Source of the DNA: Bog-473 sp963719485
GTDB lineage: Bacteria > Actinomycetota > Acidimicrobiia > Acidimicrobiales > RAAP-2
Length of the DNA stretch: 64,000 nucleotides
Direction: 5' to 3'
NCBI GenBank assembly: GCA_963719485.1
Contig: OY970387.1
Location: 62,001-126,000, forward strand
Positions 46,989-55,839 of the stretch are shown here, one piece after another (the first letter of the stretch is position 1; every line of letters starts with the position of its first letter). The notes under the pieces were generated by a model, which worked only from the letters and a program-made list of their open reading frames with translations, was not told where the DNA came from and did not search any database. Both the position numbers and the translations under genes were made by a program.

Positions 46989-48712
46989 CCCTTGCGGGCC
47001 CGATTCGCCGCAGAGACCACTGCACCGAGCGAGGCGTCCAGGATGGACGAGTCGCGGCCCACGCCCCACCAGGTCGACCCGTCGGCCCCGGCGCACTCCA
47101 CGTACGCCACCGCCGACGCGCCCGAGCCCTCGGTGAGGGCGTGCTCGGAGTAGTCCTTCACCTCCAGCACAATACCGAGGTCGGCTTTGAGGGCCGTGAC
47201 CAGCGCGTCGATCGGCCCGTTGCCCTCACCCGTCACCGTCCGGTGCTGGCCGTCCACCAACAGCTGGGCCGTGACGCTGGTGTGACCACGTCCGGTCGAC
47301 ACCTCACTGGTGATCAGCCGCAGCCCCGCGTCCTCGGGCAGGTAGATCTCCTCGAACACGTCGCGCATCTTGCCCGAGGGGATGACCGTGCCGCTCGCCT
47401 CGGTGATCTCCTGCACCCGCTTGGAGAACTCCACCTGCAGTCGCCGCGGCAGGTCGAGCCCGTGGTCGATGTCCATCAGATAGGCCACGCCGCCCTTCCC
47501 TGACTGGCTGTTCACCTGGATGATCGCCTCGTAGGTGCGCCCGGTGTGCTTGGGGTCGATCGGCAGGTAGGGAACTTCCCACTCGTCGTAGTCGTCCCCG
47601 ATCGCGGCCATGCCCTTCTTGATGGCGTCCTGGTGCGAGCCCGAGAAGGCGGTGTACACCAGGTCCCCCGCGTAGGGGTGCCGCGGGTGCACCGGCAGGC
47701 GCGTGGCGTACTCGGCCACGCGGCGCACCTTCTCGATGTCGCCGAAGTCCAACGCCGGGTCGATGCCCTGCGAGAAAAGGTTCATGGCCAGCGTCACGAT
47801 GTCCACGTTGCCGGTGCGCTCGCCGTTGCCGAACAGCGTGCCCTCCACCCGGTCGGCGCCGGCCAGCACGGCCAGCTCCGCCGCCGCCACCGCGGTGCCG
47901 CGGTCGTTGTGCGGGTGCAAGCTGAGCACGATGGCGTCGCGGTCCTTGATGGTGCGGCCGAACCACTCGATCACGTCGGCGTACACGTTCGGGCTGTACA
48001 TCTCGACGGTGGCCGGCAGGTTGAGGATGATGGGCGACTCGGGCGTCGGCTCGATGACATCCATCACCGCCTCGCAGATCTCGACCGCGAACTCCGGTTC
48101 GGTGCCGGTGAAGCTCTCGGGCGAGTACTCGTACCTGACCTCGGTCCCGCTCAGCTGAGCCTCGTACTTCTTGCACAGCTCCGCCGCCTTGACGGCAATT
48201 TCGACGATGCCGGCCTTGTCGAGACCGAAGACGACGCGGCGCTGCAGCTCGGACACCGAGTTGTAGAAGTGCACGACGGCGCGCGGCGCGCCCGCCAGTG
48301 ACTCGAAGGTCCGCTCAATGAGCTCCTGCCGGCACTGCACCAGCACCTGGATCTCGACGTCGGCCGGGATCAGGCCCTCGTCGATGATGAGGCGCTGGAA
48401 GTCGAAGTCCGTCTGCGACGCGGACGGGAAGCCGACCTCGATCTCCTTGAACCCGACGTCGACCAGCGTCTGGAACAGCGCCAGCTTGCGCTCGGAGTCC
48501 ATGGGATCGATGAGGGCCTGGTTCCCGTCGCGCAGGTCCACGCTGGCCCAGCGTGGGGCCCGGGTGAACTGGCGGTCGGCCCACGTGCGGTCGTGCAGGA
48601 CGAGCGGCACGTGCGAGCGGTACTTCCCGGAGGGCATCGGTGACGGGTCGCAGGGCAGGGCCAGGCGACCCCGCTCCATGTCGTCACCACTCCCTTTCTG
48701 TCCCTCAGCCAT
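46985..48712 (-). CDS. leuA: 2-isopropylmalate synthase (long type)
   Basis: A 575-residue 2-isopropylmalate synthase, first committed step of leucine synthesis. The long-type N-terminus (HVPLVLHDRTWADRQFTRAP), catalytic WASVDLRDGNQALIDPMD (Arg and metal Asp), LSLHPHNDRGTAVAA with the metal His pair and FGNGERTGNVD are intact. The C-terminal 130 residues form the LeuA dimer/regulatory domain that binds leucine. ATG 48712 is used; ATG 48679 with AAGGGAG upstream is nearly as good. It is preceded by an attenuator-like leader at 48750-48852 and coupled to the downstream GNAT gene. Confidence 0.93.
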   Translation of the reverse strand: MAEGQKGSGDDMERGRLALPCDPSPMPSGKYRSHVPLVLHDRTWADRQFTRAPRWASVDLRDGNQALIDPMDSERKLALFQTLVDVGFKEIEVGFPSASQTDFDFQRLIIDEGLIPADVEIQVLVQCRQELIERTFESLAGAPRAVVHFYNSVSELQRRVVFGLDKAGIVEIAVKAAELCKKYEAQLSGTEVRYEYSPESFTGTEPEFAVEICEAVMDVIEPTPESPIILNLPATVEMYSPNVYADVIEWFGRTIKDRDAIVLSLHPHNDRGTAVAAAELAVLAGADRVEGTLFGNGERTGNVDIVTLAMNLFSQGIDPALDFGDIEKVRRVAEYATRLPVHPRHPYAGDLVYTAFSGSHQDAIKKGMAAIGDDYDEWEVPYLPIDPKHTGRTYEAIIQVNSQSGKGGVAYLMDIDHGLDLPRRLQVEFSKRVQEITEASGTVIPSGKMRDVFEEIYLPEDAGLRLITSEVSTGRGHTSVTAQLLVDGQHRTVTGEGNGPIDALVTALKADLGIVLEVKDYSEHALTEGSGASAVAYVECAGADGSTWWGVGRDSSILDASLGAVVSAANRARKG

Positions 48713-48749
48713 CGGCTTCTTCCCTTTCTCCTTGTCAAACCGGCCCAAC

Positions 48750-48780
48750 AAAAAACCCCCTGGCCCTTGGGCGCAGGAGG
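48750..48780 (-). terminator. intrinsic terminator in leuA leader
   Basis: Minus strand: CCTCCTG-CGCCCAAGGGC-CAGGGGG followed by TTTTTT. A 7-bp stem (one G-T pair) plus pairing inside the loop, then six T. It ends 37 nt before the leuA start, well inside the leader, and follows an 8-bp hairpin and a short Leu-rich frame. This is the expected terminator of an attenuator. Confidence 0.8.
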
Positions 48781-48786
48781 TTGCGA

Positions 48787-48808
48787 GCGAACGCGATGTG
48801 GCGTTCGC
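48787..48808 (-). other. leader hairpin between Leu codons and terminator
   Basis: GCGAACGC-CACATC-GCGTTCGC: a perfect 8-bp stem beginning 2 nt after the leader-peptide stop codon. In attenuators this position is taken by a pause or protector hairpin. An antiterminator pairing with the terminator stem could not be identified by eye. Confidence 0.6.
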
Positions 48809-48810
48809 CG

Positions 48811-48852
48811 TCAGGTAAGCAGCAGGTCGGACGCGGTAGCCTTCACGAACAC
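48811..48852 (-). CDS. leuA leader peptide with Leu-Leu-Leu codons (13 aa)
   Basis: Minus-strand frame VFVKATASDLLLT, stop TGA, with three successive Leu codons (CTG CTG CTT) just before the last residue. GTG 48852 is preceded by GATGGGACC about 11 nt upstream; GTG 48846 is an alternative. It lies between the VOC gene and leuA and is followed by an 8-bp hairpin and a U-run terminator. Translation stalling on Leu codons at low charged leucyl-tRNA would favour read-through into leuA. Such Leu attenuation is known for leuA in Streptomyces. Confidence 0.7.
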   Translation of the reverse strand: MFVKATASDLLLT

Positions 48853-48884
48853 GAGTGTAATGGTCCCATCGGACGTGGCCGGCG

Positions 48885-49238
48885 TCAAGGCGTGATCGGG
48901 GACCCGAAGCGCAGCAGGTTTCCGTCCGGGTCCGTGTGCGCCGCCTCCCACACGCCGAACCCCGGGTCGAACAGGTCGGAGGTCTCGCCGACGGCGGCGG
49001 CCCGCCATTCGGCGTGCAGCGCGTCGGCGTCGTCCACGGCGAGGTAGGCCGCTCCCCGTTCCGTCCCCGGTGCCAGCTCAGGCACCAGCTTGAAGTGGAT
49101 GCGGATGCCATCACGGGCGGCCGTGCCGTACCCGCTCCCGTGCACTTGGACCGTGAAGCCGACGGCCTCGTAGTGCGCCTGCATCGCGTCCATGTCCGCC
49201 GTGGGGAAGATCGGGGCGACGTTGCGCAGGGAGGCCAT
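48885..49238 (-). CDS. VOC-family (glyoxalase/bleomycin-resistance fold) protein
   Basis: A 117-residue vicinal-oxygen-chelate fold protein. VAPIFPTADMDAMQAHYEAVG is the usual first strand-helix, GIRIHFKLVPELAPG and AAYLAVDDADALHAEW the repeat, and EAAHTDPDGNLLRFG the C-terminal DPDGN element found in VOC enzymes. Enzymatic or binding function unknown. The ATG at 49238 begins MASLRNVAPIFPTADMD. It ends 32 nt before the leuA leader frame, on the same strand. Confidence 0.8.
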   Translation of the reverse strand: MASLRNVAPIFPTADMDAMQAHYEAVGFTVQVHGSGYGTAARDGIRIHFKLVPELAPGTERGAAYLAVDDADALHAEWRAAAVGETSDLFDPGFGVWEAAHTDPDGNLLRFGSPITP

Positions 49239-49262
49239 GGCCGCTCACGCTACCGTGGTCGG

Positions 49263-49433
49263 ATGCGCCGGCTCCTCTCGACCCTGTTCCGCACTGCGCT
49301 CATCATCGGGGTGCTGGCGGTCGTGCGCGCCGTCCTGTTGGACCGGGCGCCGCGGCGGGAGCTCCACGGGGACGAGCCCGTCATCGGCAGCCTGGACACC
49401 TGGCCGGACGTGCCGCGCAAACCGCCGTCCTGA
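49263..49433 (+). CDS. small single-pass membrane protein (56 aa)
   Basis: A 56-residue protein: MRRLLSTLFR, a hydrophobic helix TALIIGVLAVVRAVLL, and a short soluble tail with GDEPVIGSLDTWPDVPRKP. The basic N-terminus and single helix suggest insertion with the tail outside or in the cytoplasm. No family name. It is divergent from the VOC gene and convergent with serA. Small length keeps confidence moderate, though the helix plus charged ends is unlikely for random sequence. Confidence 0.5.
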   Translation: MRRLLSTLFRTALIIGVLAVVRAVLLDRAPRRELHGDEPVIGSLDTWPDVPRKPPS

Positions 49434-51006
49434 TCACAGCGTCACGCGGTGGATGTCGAGGATCCCCTCGTCACCGCGGAGCTGCTCCACGACGTTGTCG
49501 GGGGCCGGCGTCGCCGTCGAGATCACCATCATGGCGGTGGTGGACTCGGGGCTCGGCCCCACGGCCATGGACGAGATGGAGACACCCGCCGTCCCGAGCG
49601 CCGTCCCCACGATCCCGATGACGCCGGGCCGGTCGTCGTTTCGCACGACGAGCATGTGCGTGGACGGCGGCACCTCCACCATGTGCTCGTCGACGATGAC
49701 GATACGGGGCTCGGTGCGGAGGCCGACGGTGATCAGCGTGCCGGCAACGGAGTGCGAGCCCGAGCGCAGGGTGATCAGCGACTTGTAGTCGTGCGAGGTG
49801 GCGGTGGACGACTCGCGCACCTGCAGGCCGCGCTGCGGTGGCCAGCTGCGGCGCGTTGACGTAGGAGACCGGCTCCTCGGTCGAGCCACCGAAGATGCCC
49901 TTGAGGACCGACAGCGTCAAGATGCCCGTGCTCTCCCCCGCCAGCTCGCCCTGGTACTCCATGTCGATGGCGTCGGGCAGCCCGTCGTGCAGGCCGACGA
50001 AGAAGCGGCCCAGCTGCTCGGCGAGCCCCATGAAGCCGCGCACCACGTCGGTGACGTCGCGCGCGTCCACGTTGACCGCGTACGGCACGAAGTCGCGGGC
50101 CAGGCCGAGCAGCACCTGCTCGGCGATGGTCACGCCGGCCTTGTCCTGGGCCTCCTCGGTCGACGCGCCGAGATGGGGCGACACGACCACGCCGGGCAGT
50201 TCGAAGAGGGGCGACTCGGTGCAGGGCTCCTTGGCGAAGACGTCCAGGCCGGCGCCGGCCACGATGCCGTCGCGAATGGCCTCGGCCAGCGCGTCCTCGT
50301 CGACGATGCCGCCGCGCGCCGTGTTCACGATGCGGATGCCGGGCTTGGCCTTGGCCAACAGGTCGCGCCCGAAGAGCCCGATGGTCTCGGGCGTCTTGGG
50401 CGTGTGGATGGAGACGAAGTCGGCCTCGGCCACCAGCTCCTCGATGCTCACCAGGCGCACCCCCATGGCCCGCGCCCGCTCCTGGGACACGAAGGGGTCG
50501 TAGCCGATGAGCTCCATGCCGAAGGCGTGGGCGCGCTGGGCCACCAGCGAGCCGGCCCGCCCGAGACCGACGACGCCGAGCACCTTGCCGTGGAGCTCGA
50601 CGCCCTCCCACTTCGAGCGCTCCCAGCGCCCCGACACCAGCGCGCTGTGCGCCTGCGGGATGTTGCGGGCCTGGGCCAGCAGCAGCGCCATGGCCTGTTC
50701 GGCGACCGACAGGATGTTCGACGTCGGGGCGTTGACCACCATGACGCCGCGCTCGGTGGCCGCGTCCACGTCGACATTGTCGAGCCCGACGCCGGCCCGG
50801 CCGACCACGACGAGCGCCGCGCCCGCGGCCAGCACGTCGGGCGTCACCTGCGTGGCCGAGCGGATGATCAGCGCGTGCGCGCCCACCACCGCCTCCAGCA
50901 GCTGCTCGGGGCTCAGCCCCTCCTGCACGTCGACCGTATGGCCAGCCTCGGAAAGCAGGTCGAGCCCGCTCTGAGCGATCTTCTCCGTTACCAGTACCCG
51001 TGCCAC
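49434..51006 (-). pseudogene. serA: D-3-phosphoglycerate dehydrogenase SerA, frameshifted
   Basis: First enzyme of serine synthesis, about 524 residues if joined. The catalytic and NAD domains are intact: VVGLGRAGSLVA (NAD), NTARGGIVDEDAL (Arg), FELPGVVVSPHLGAST (His). After YVNAPQLA near 49850 the frame changes by one; the rest (QRGLQVRESSTATSHDY, the ASB domain, then the ACT domain THMLVVRNDDRPGVIG) continues in the other frame to 49434. A single extra base around GGCCACCGCAGCG explains it. Since serine synthesis is essential and both halves are well conserved, an assembly or sequencing error is more likely than loss. GAGGAG lies 9 nt before the GTG at 51006. Confidence 0.85.
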
Positions 51007-51056
51007 CGCGGTGGTCTCCTCACTCCCCCCGCCGATTGCCCCCACCGATTCGTTGC

Positions 51057-52295
51057 TCAGTCTTGCGCCTCACCGAAGAGCGCAGCCAACCGGCTGACGC
51101 CCTCGACCAGATCCTCGTCCCCCAGCGCGTAGGACATGCGGAAGTAGCCCGGCGCGCCGAACGCCTCTCCGGGCACGACCGCCACCTTGGCTTCGTTGAT
51201 GCAGATCTCGGCCAACTCCGCGCTGTTCGCCGGACGTTGTCCCCGGAGGCTCCGCCCGAGCAGCCCCTTGACCGAGGGGTAGGCGTAGAACGCGCCCTCG
51301 GGCACCAGGCACTCAATGCCCTGGATGTCGTTGAGCATCGACACGATCGTCAGGCGCCGGCGGTCGAACGCCTCCCGCATCATGGCGACGTCCTCGAGCC
51401 CGCCGGAGACGGCGGCGAGCGCGGCGCGCTGTGACACGTTGGCGACGTTGGAGGTCTCGTGGCTCTGGATGTTGGTCGCCGCGACGATGGCGTCGGTCGG
51501 GCCGATGAGCCACCCCACCCGCCAGCCGGTCATGGCGTAGGTCTTGGCCACGCCGTTGGCCACGAGGCAGCGGTCGGCCAGCTCCGGCACGACCACGGGC
51601 ATGGAGTGGTGCTCGGCACCGCCGTACACGAGGTGCTCGTAGATCTCGTCGGTCAGCACCCAGATCCCCTTGGACACCGCCCAGCGGCCGATGGCCTCGA
51701 TCTCGTGCCGCGTGTAGACGGCCCCGGTCGGGTTCGACGGCGAAACGAAGAGGAGCGCCTTGGTGTGGGGGGTCCAGGCCGCATCGAGGTCCGCGACCGA
51801 GGAGCGGAAGCCGGTCGTCTCGTCGGAGGACACCACGACCGGGGTCCCACCGGCGAGGGCGATGGACTCGGGGTAGGTCGTCCAGTAGGGGGCGAGCACC
51901 AGGACCTCGTCGCCGGGGTCGCACAGCACGGCGAACGCGTTGGCCACGGCCTGCTTCCCGCCGTTGGTGACGAGCACCTGACCGGCGGTCACCTCGTAGC
52001 CGGAGTCGCGCAGGGTCTTGGCGGCGATCGCCTCGCGCAGCGCGGGGATGCCGCCCGTCGGGGTGTAGTGGTGGTTGGACTGGTCGCGACAGGCGATGAC
52101 AGCCGCCTCGACGATGTGCGCCGGCGTCGGAAAGTCGGGCTCGCCCGCGCCGAAGCCGATGACGTGCTCCCCCGCCGCCTGCAACGCCTTGGCCTTCGCA
52201 TCCACGGCGAGGGTCGCCGAGGGCGCCACGGCGGCGGCCCGGCGAGAGATCCGGCGGAGCTCGGGCGGGGATTTCGTGGTCGTCACGGATGCCAT
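51057..52295 (-). CDS. aspC: aspartate aminotransferase (fold-type I)
   Basis: A 412-residue PLP aminotransferase of the AspAT Ib type. GFGAGEPDFPTPAHI, TNGGKQAVANAF, SPSNPTGAVY, the PLP Lys in VAKTYAMTGWRVGW and the substrate Arg in FRMSYAL are intact. It converts oxaloacetate and glutamate to aspartate; some homologues also work on prephenate. ATG 52295 overlaps the ATG of the divergent serC frame (shared CATG); the GTG at 52286 gives an equally typical N-terminus. No Shine-Dalgarno site is visible. Confidence 0.88.
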   Translation of the reverse strand: MASVTTTKSPPELRRISRRAAAVAPSATLAVDAKAKALQAAGEHVIGFGAGEPDFPTPAHIVEAAVIACRDQSNHHYTPTGGIPALREAIAAKTLRDSGYEVTAGQVLVTNGGKQAVANAFAVLCDPGDEVLVLAPYWTTYPESIALAGGTPVVVSSDETTGFRSSVADLDAAWTPHTKALLFVSPSNPTGAVYTRHEIEAIGRWAVSKGIWVLTDEIYEHLVYGGAEHHSMPVVVPELADRCLVANGVAKTYAMTGWRVGWLIGPTDAIVAATNIQSHETSNVANVSQRAALAAVSGGLEDVAMMREAFDRRRLTIVSMLNDIQGIECLVPEGAFYAYPSVKGLLGRSLRGQRPANSAELAEICINEAKVAVVPGEAFGAPGYFRMSYALGDEDLVEGVSRLAALFGEAQD

Positions 52296-52305
52296 GATCT
52301 CATAC

Positions 52306-53451
52306 GTGCCAGACGCCCCCGACATCACCATTCCGCCCGAATTGCTGCCCTCCGACGGCCGTTTCGGGTCCGGCCCCTCCAAGGTCCGGCCCGCCCAGAT
52401 CGACGCGCTCGCCGCTGTGGCCACCACCTACATGGGCACCAGCCACCGCCAGAAGACGGTCAAGGCACAGGTCGGCCGGGTGCGCGCCGGCATGCGCCAG
52501 CTGTTCTCGCTCCCCGACGGTTACGAGGTCGTCCTCGGCAACGGGGGGACGACCTGCTTCTGGGACGCGGCCACGTTCGGGCTGATTGAGGAGCAGAGCC
52601 AGCACCTGAGCTTCGGCGAGTTCTCCTCGAAGTTCGCGGCCTGCGCCAAGGCGGCGCCGCACCTGAAGGACCCCCAGGTGATCGAGTCCGAGGTGGGCAC
52701 CCACCCCAAGCCGGTCGCCGACCCCGCGGTCGACCTCTACGCGCTCACCCACAACGAGACCTCCACCGGGGTGGCCATGCCCATCCGGCGGCCCCAGGGT
52801 GCCGCCGCCCCCACCGATGGAGGCGGGCTGGTGGCGGTGGACGGCACCTCCGGTGCCGGCGGCCTCCGGGTCGATCCGGCCGAGTTCGACGCCTATTACC
52901 TCGCCCCGCAGAAGTGCTTCGCCAGCGACGGCGGCCTGTGGATCGCCCTCATGTCGCCCGCCGCCCTCGAGCGGGTGGAGCGGATCGCCGCCTCGGGCCG
53001 GTGGATTCCCGCCTCCATGGACCTCAAGACGGCGGTCGACAACTCGGTGCTGGACCAGACCTACAACACGCCGGCACTGGCCACCATCTTCCTGCTGGCC
53101 GAGCAACTCGACTGGATGAACGAGAACGGCGGCCTGGAGTGGACCGCGTCGCGCTGCGACCGCTCGGCCGAGATCCTCTACACGTGGGCCGAGCAGTCCG
53201 GCTTCGCCCGGCCCTTCGTCGAGAACCCCGCCGACCGGAGCCACGTCGTCGGGACCATCGACTTCGTGGACGCGGTCGACGCCGCTGCGGTCGCCGCCGT
53301 GTTGCGGGCGAACGGGATCGTGGACACCGAGCCGTATCGCAAGCTCGGGCGCAACCAGCTCAGGATCGCCATGTTCCCGGCGATCGAGCCCGACGACGTG
53401 GCGTCGCTGTGCGCCTGCGTCAACCACGTAGTGGGTGCACTGGCCGACTGA
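52306..53451 (+). CDS. serC: phosphoserine aminotransferase (mycobacterial-type SerC)
   Basis: A 381-residue PLP enzyme, second step of serine synthesis. The opening DGRFGSGPSKVRPAQ and GNGGTTCFWDAATFGL are typical of the actinobacterial branch; the PLP Lys is in YLAPQKCFASDGG and GRNQLRIAMFP closes the fold. GTG 52306 is preferred; an upstream ATG at 52294 overlaps the aspC start codon. Neither gene has a ribosome-binding site, so leaderless transcription from the very short gap is possible. serA lies on the other side of aspC, on the minus strand. Confidence 0.9.
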   Translation: MPDAPDITIPPELLPSDGRFGSGPSKVRPAQIDALAAVATTYMGTSHRQKTVKAQVGRVRAGMRQLFSLPDGYEVVLGNGGTTCFWDAATFGLIEEQSQHLSFGEFSSKFAACAKAAPHLKDPQVIESEVGTHPKPVADPAVDLYALTHNETSTGVAMPIRRPQGAAAPTDGGGLVAVDGTSGAGGLRVDPAEFDAYYLAPQKCFASDGGLWIALMSPAALERVERIAASGRWIPASMDLKTAVDNSVLDQTYNTPALATIFLLAEQLDWMNENGGLEWTASRCDRSAEILYTWAEQSGFARPFVENPADRSHVVGTIDFVDAVDAAAVAAVLRANGIVDTEPYRKLGRNQLRIAMFPAIEPDDVASLCACVNHVVGALAD

Positions 53452-53452
53452 A

Positions 53453-54346
53453 TCAGGCCACGGCGAAGCCCGCCGAGGCGAGCAGCCGCTCGCTCTCGTC
53501 CCACAGGCGCGCGGCCGCCTCGTCGTCGCGGGCCTGGCGGCTCATATGACCCGGCTTGGAACGGACCCAGTACATGCCCGTCTTGCCGGCGACGTCGGGG
53601 GACAGGGCCAGGTGGAGCGAGGTCTTGGCGCCCCGCTTGGGGCTTATCTCGAAGGGCCGGGCCAGCCGCATGCCGACGTTCATGAACCCGTGCAGGTCGC
53701 CGTCCATACCGAAGCTGCTACGGACGGGGCCGGGATGGACGGCGTTGACGGTGAGGGTCGGGGTACCGCCCCGGTCGTCGAGCCGCTTGGCCAGTTCGCG
53801 GGTGAACAACACGTTGGCGAGCTTCGAGCGGCAGTACGCCTCCATGGCCTCGTAGCCGCGCTCGCTCTGGAGGTCGTCGAAACGCATGCCGCGCCGGGCC
53901 GCGTGGTGACCCACCGACGTCAGGTTGACGACACGGGATCCGGCGCCGGCGCGTAACCGCTCGAGGAGCAGGTTCGTCAGGTAGAAGTGGCCGAGATGGT
54001 TGACCCCGAACGTGTACTCGAAGCCCTGCGTCGTCTCCTGACGTGCCGACCACGTTCCGCCGGCGTTGTTGACCAGGACGTCGAGGCGGTCCCAGCGAGT
54101 GAGGACCTCCTCGGCCGCCTTGCGCACCGAGGCCAGGTCGGCCAGGTCGAGGGGGGCGACGTGGACGTCGTCGTTCCAGGTGCGCTGCGTGACTTCCCTC
54201 GCTGCCGCCTCCGCCTTGCCCTGGTTCCGGCAGGCGAGCACCGTCGTCGCCCCCTGGGCGGCCACGCCGACGGCCGTCTCGAGTCCGATGCCGACGTTGG
54301 ACCCTGTCACGACGACGACCTTGCCTTGCATGTTCATGGGGGACAT
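53453..54346 (-). CDS. SDR-family oxidoreductase, retinol-dehydrogenase-like
   Basis: A 297-residue short-chain dehydrogenase/reductase. VVTGSNVGIGLETAV (cofactor), LVNNAGGTW, GVNHLGHFYLTNLLL and the catalytic Tyr-Lys in YCRSKLANVL are intact. These and the long C-terminal part (PVRSSFGMDG, LALSPDVAGKTGMY) place it with the WWOX/retinol dehydrogenase type. Substrate unknown. ATG 54346 or 54337 may start it; no ribosome-binding site separates them. It is convergent with serC and divergent from the P450. Confidence 0.85.
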   Translation of the reverse strand: MSPMNMQGKVVVVTGSNVGIGLETAVGVAAQGATTVLACRNQGKAEAAAREVTQRTWNDDVHVAPLDLADLASVRKAAEEVLTRWDRLDVLVNNAGGTWSARQETTQGFEYTFGVNHLGHFYLTNLLLERLRAGAGSRVVNLTSVGHHAARRGMRFDDLQSERGYEAMEAYCRSKLANVLFTRELAKRLDDRGGTPTLTVNAVHPGPVRSSFGMDGDLHGFMNVGMRLARPFEISPKRGAKTSLHLALSPDVAGKTGMYWVRSKPGHMSRQARDDEAAARLWDESERLLASAGFAVA

Positions 54347-54585
54347 CCAGTCTGGAGAGGGAGAGTCCTGAATTGCATAGTCCCCGATGTGTCCGGCCGT
54401 CACACCCGACCGGCGGGTTGTCCGCACCGCTGGCGCGAGAACAACGGCCGGCTGGCGGCAACCTGCGTCGCACCCGTCACGCCTCAGGGTCAGCGGCGGC
54501 GTCGGCCGGCCGGTCTGTACGCTGGTGCCCGCGGCGTGATCGACGCCGATCTGAGACCGGAGACCGGGCGGACGGGAACCAGGAC

Positions 54586-55827
54586 ATGACCATCATCTCG
54601 AGCCCCACCATGGACGCGCTGCTGCTCCAGGTCCTCGTGACGCCGGAAGGGCAGGCGGACCCCTACCCGTACTACTCCCGGATGCGCGAGGAGGCCCGCG
54701 TCAGCCGCACCGCCTTCGGGCCCTTCGTCGTCAACGGCTACGAGGAGTGCCTGGGCGTGTTGCGTGACCCCCGGCTCGGCCGGGGCATCAGGATCGAGGA
54801 CACGTCGACGGGAATCTTCGGCGAAGGCGGCACCCGACGGGGCGAGTTCCTCGACGCGTCCAAGCACAACATGCTGCTGTCCGACCCGCCGGACCACACC
54901 CGGCTGCGCCGGTTGGTCTCACGCTCGTTCACACCCCGCCAGGTCGAGCGCCTGCGTCCCGCAGTGCACGACCTCGTCGACGGGTTGCTCGACGTCCTGG
55001 CCGAGCACGGCGAGGTCGACTTCATGGCAGCGTTTGCGCTGCCGCTGCCGATGGCGGTCATCGGGGAACTGGTGGGCGTCCCCGCCGGAGAACGGACCGA
55101 CCTCCAGCCCCACGTCCGCGCCGCCGCCAAGGGCATCGAGCCGGTGCTGAGCGAGGAGGAGACGGCGGCGGCGATCGAGGCCATCACCTTCCTCGGCGAC
55201 TACTTCGTCGAGCTGCTCGGGGAGCGCAAGCGGCGCCCGTGCGACGACCTCCTGACGGCGCTGGTCCAGGCACGGGAGAGCGACGACCGCCTGACCGACG
55301 AGGAGATCACCTCCACCGCGATCCTGCTCTTTGCCGCCGGCTTCGAGACGACGACCAACCTGCTGGGCAACGGACTTCTGGCGCTCCTGCACCATCCTGA
55401 CCAGCTGGCCGATTGGCGGGCCCATCCCGACATTGCCTCCTCCGCGGTCGAGGAGCTGCTGCGCTTCGACAGCCCCGTGCAGTTCAATCTGCGTACCGCC
55501 CTGGAGCCCGCCGAACTCCTCGGTGAGCCGCTGTCGCGCGGCGACCGCATCGTGGTGCTTCAGGGAGCGGCCAACCACGACCCCGCGCGCTTCGACGCGG
55601 CGGAGCAGCTCGACCTCCGGCGTCAGGACAACACGCCGCTGAGCTTCGGGTGGGGGATCCACCACTGCATCGGTGCGGCACTGGCCCGGATGGAGGGCGA
55701 GATCGCGTTCAACGCGCTGCTGGCCCGGTTCGGCCGCATGGAGCTCGTCTCGGACGAGGCGCACTGGCGCCCGAGCTTCACGCTGCGCGGACTTCTCGAC
55801 CTGCCGCTACGCGTCGCGGCGGGCTGA
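54586..55827 (+). CDS. cytochrome P450
   Basis: A 413-residue soluble bacterial P450. The I-helix oxygen-binding motif is LLFAAGFETTTNLLG (about 245-259), the K-helix ExxR is VEELLRFDSP and the heme Cys ligand is in SFGWGIHHCIGAALAR (about 349-364). DPPDHTRLRRLVSRSFTPR is the C-helix region. Class I with external ferredoxin partners is expected, none adjacent. Substrate unknown. ATG 54586 follows CCAGGAC; the frame is open far upstream but without family residues. The divergent SDR gives a possible oxidation pair. Confidence 0.9.
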   Translation: MTIISSPTMDALLLQVLVTPEGQADPYPYYSRMREEARVSRTAFGPFVVNGYEECLGVLRDPRLGRGIRIEDTSTGIFGEGGTRRGEFLDASKHNMLLSDPPDHTRLRRLVSRSFTPRQVERLRPAVHDLVDGLLDVLAEHGEVDFMAAFALPLPMAVIGELVGVPAGERTDLQPHVRAAAKGIEPVLSEEETAAAIEAITFLGDYFVELLGERKRRPCDDLLTALVQARESDDRLTDEEITSTAILLFAAGFETTTNLLGNGLLALLHHPDQLADWRAHPDIASSAVEELLRFDSPVQFNLRTALEPAELLGEPLSRGDRIVVLQGAANHDPARFDAAEQLDLRRQDNTPLSFGWGIHHCIGAALARMEGEIAFNALLARFGRMELVSDEAHWRPSFTLRGLLDLPLRVAAG

Positions 55828-55839
55828 CGGACGGCTCTG

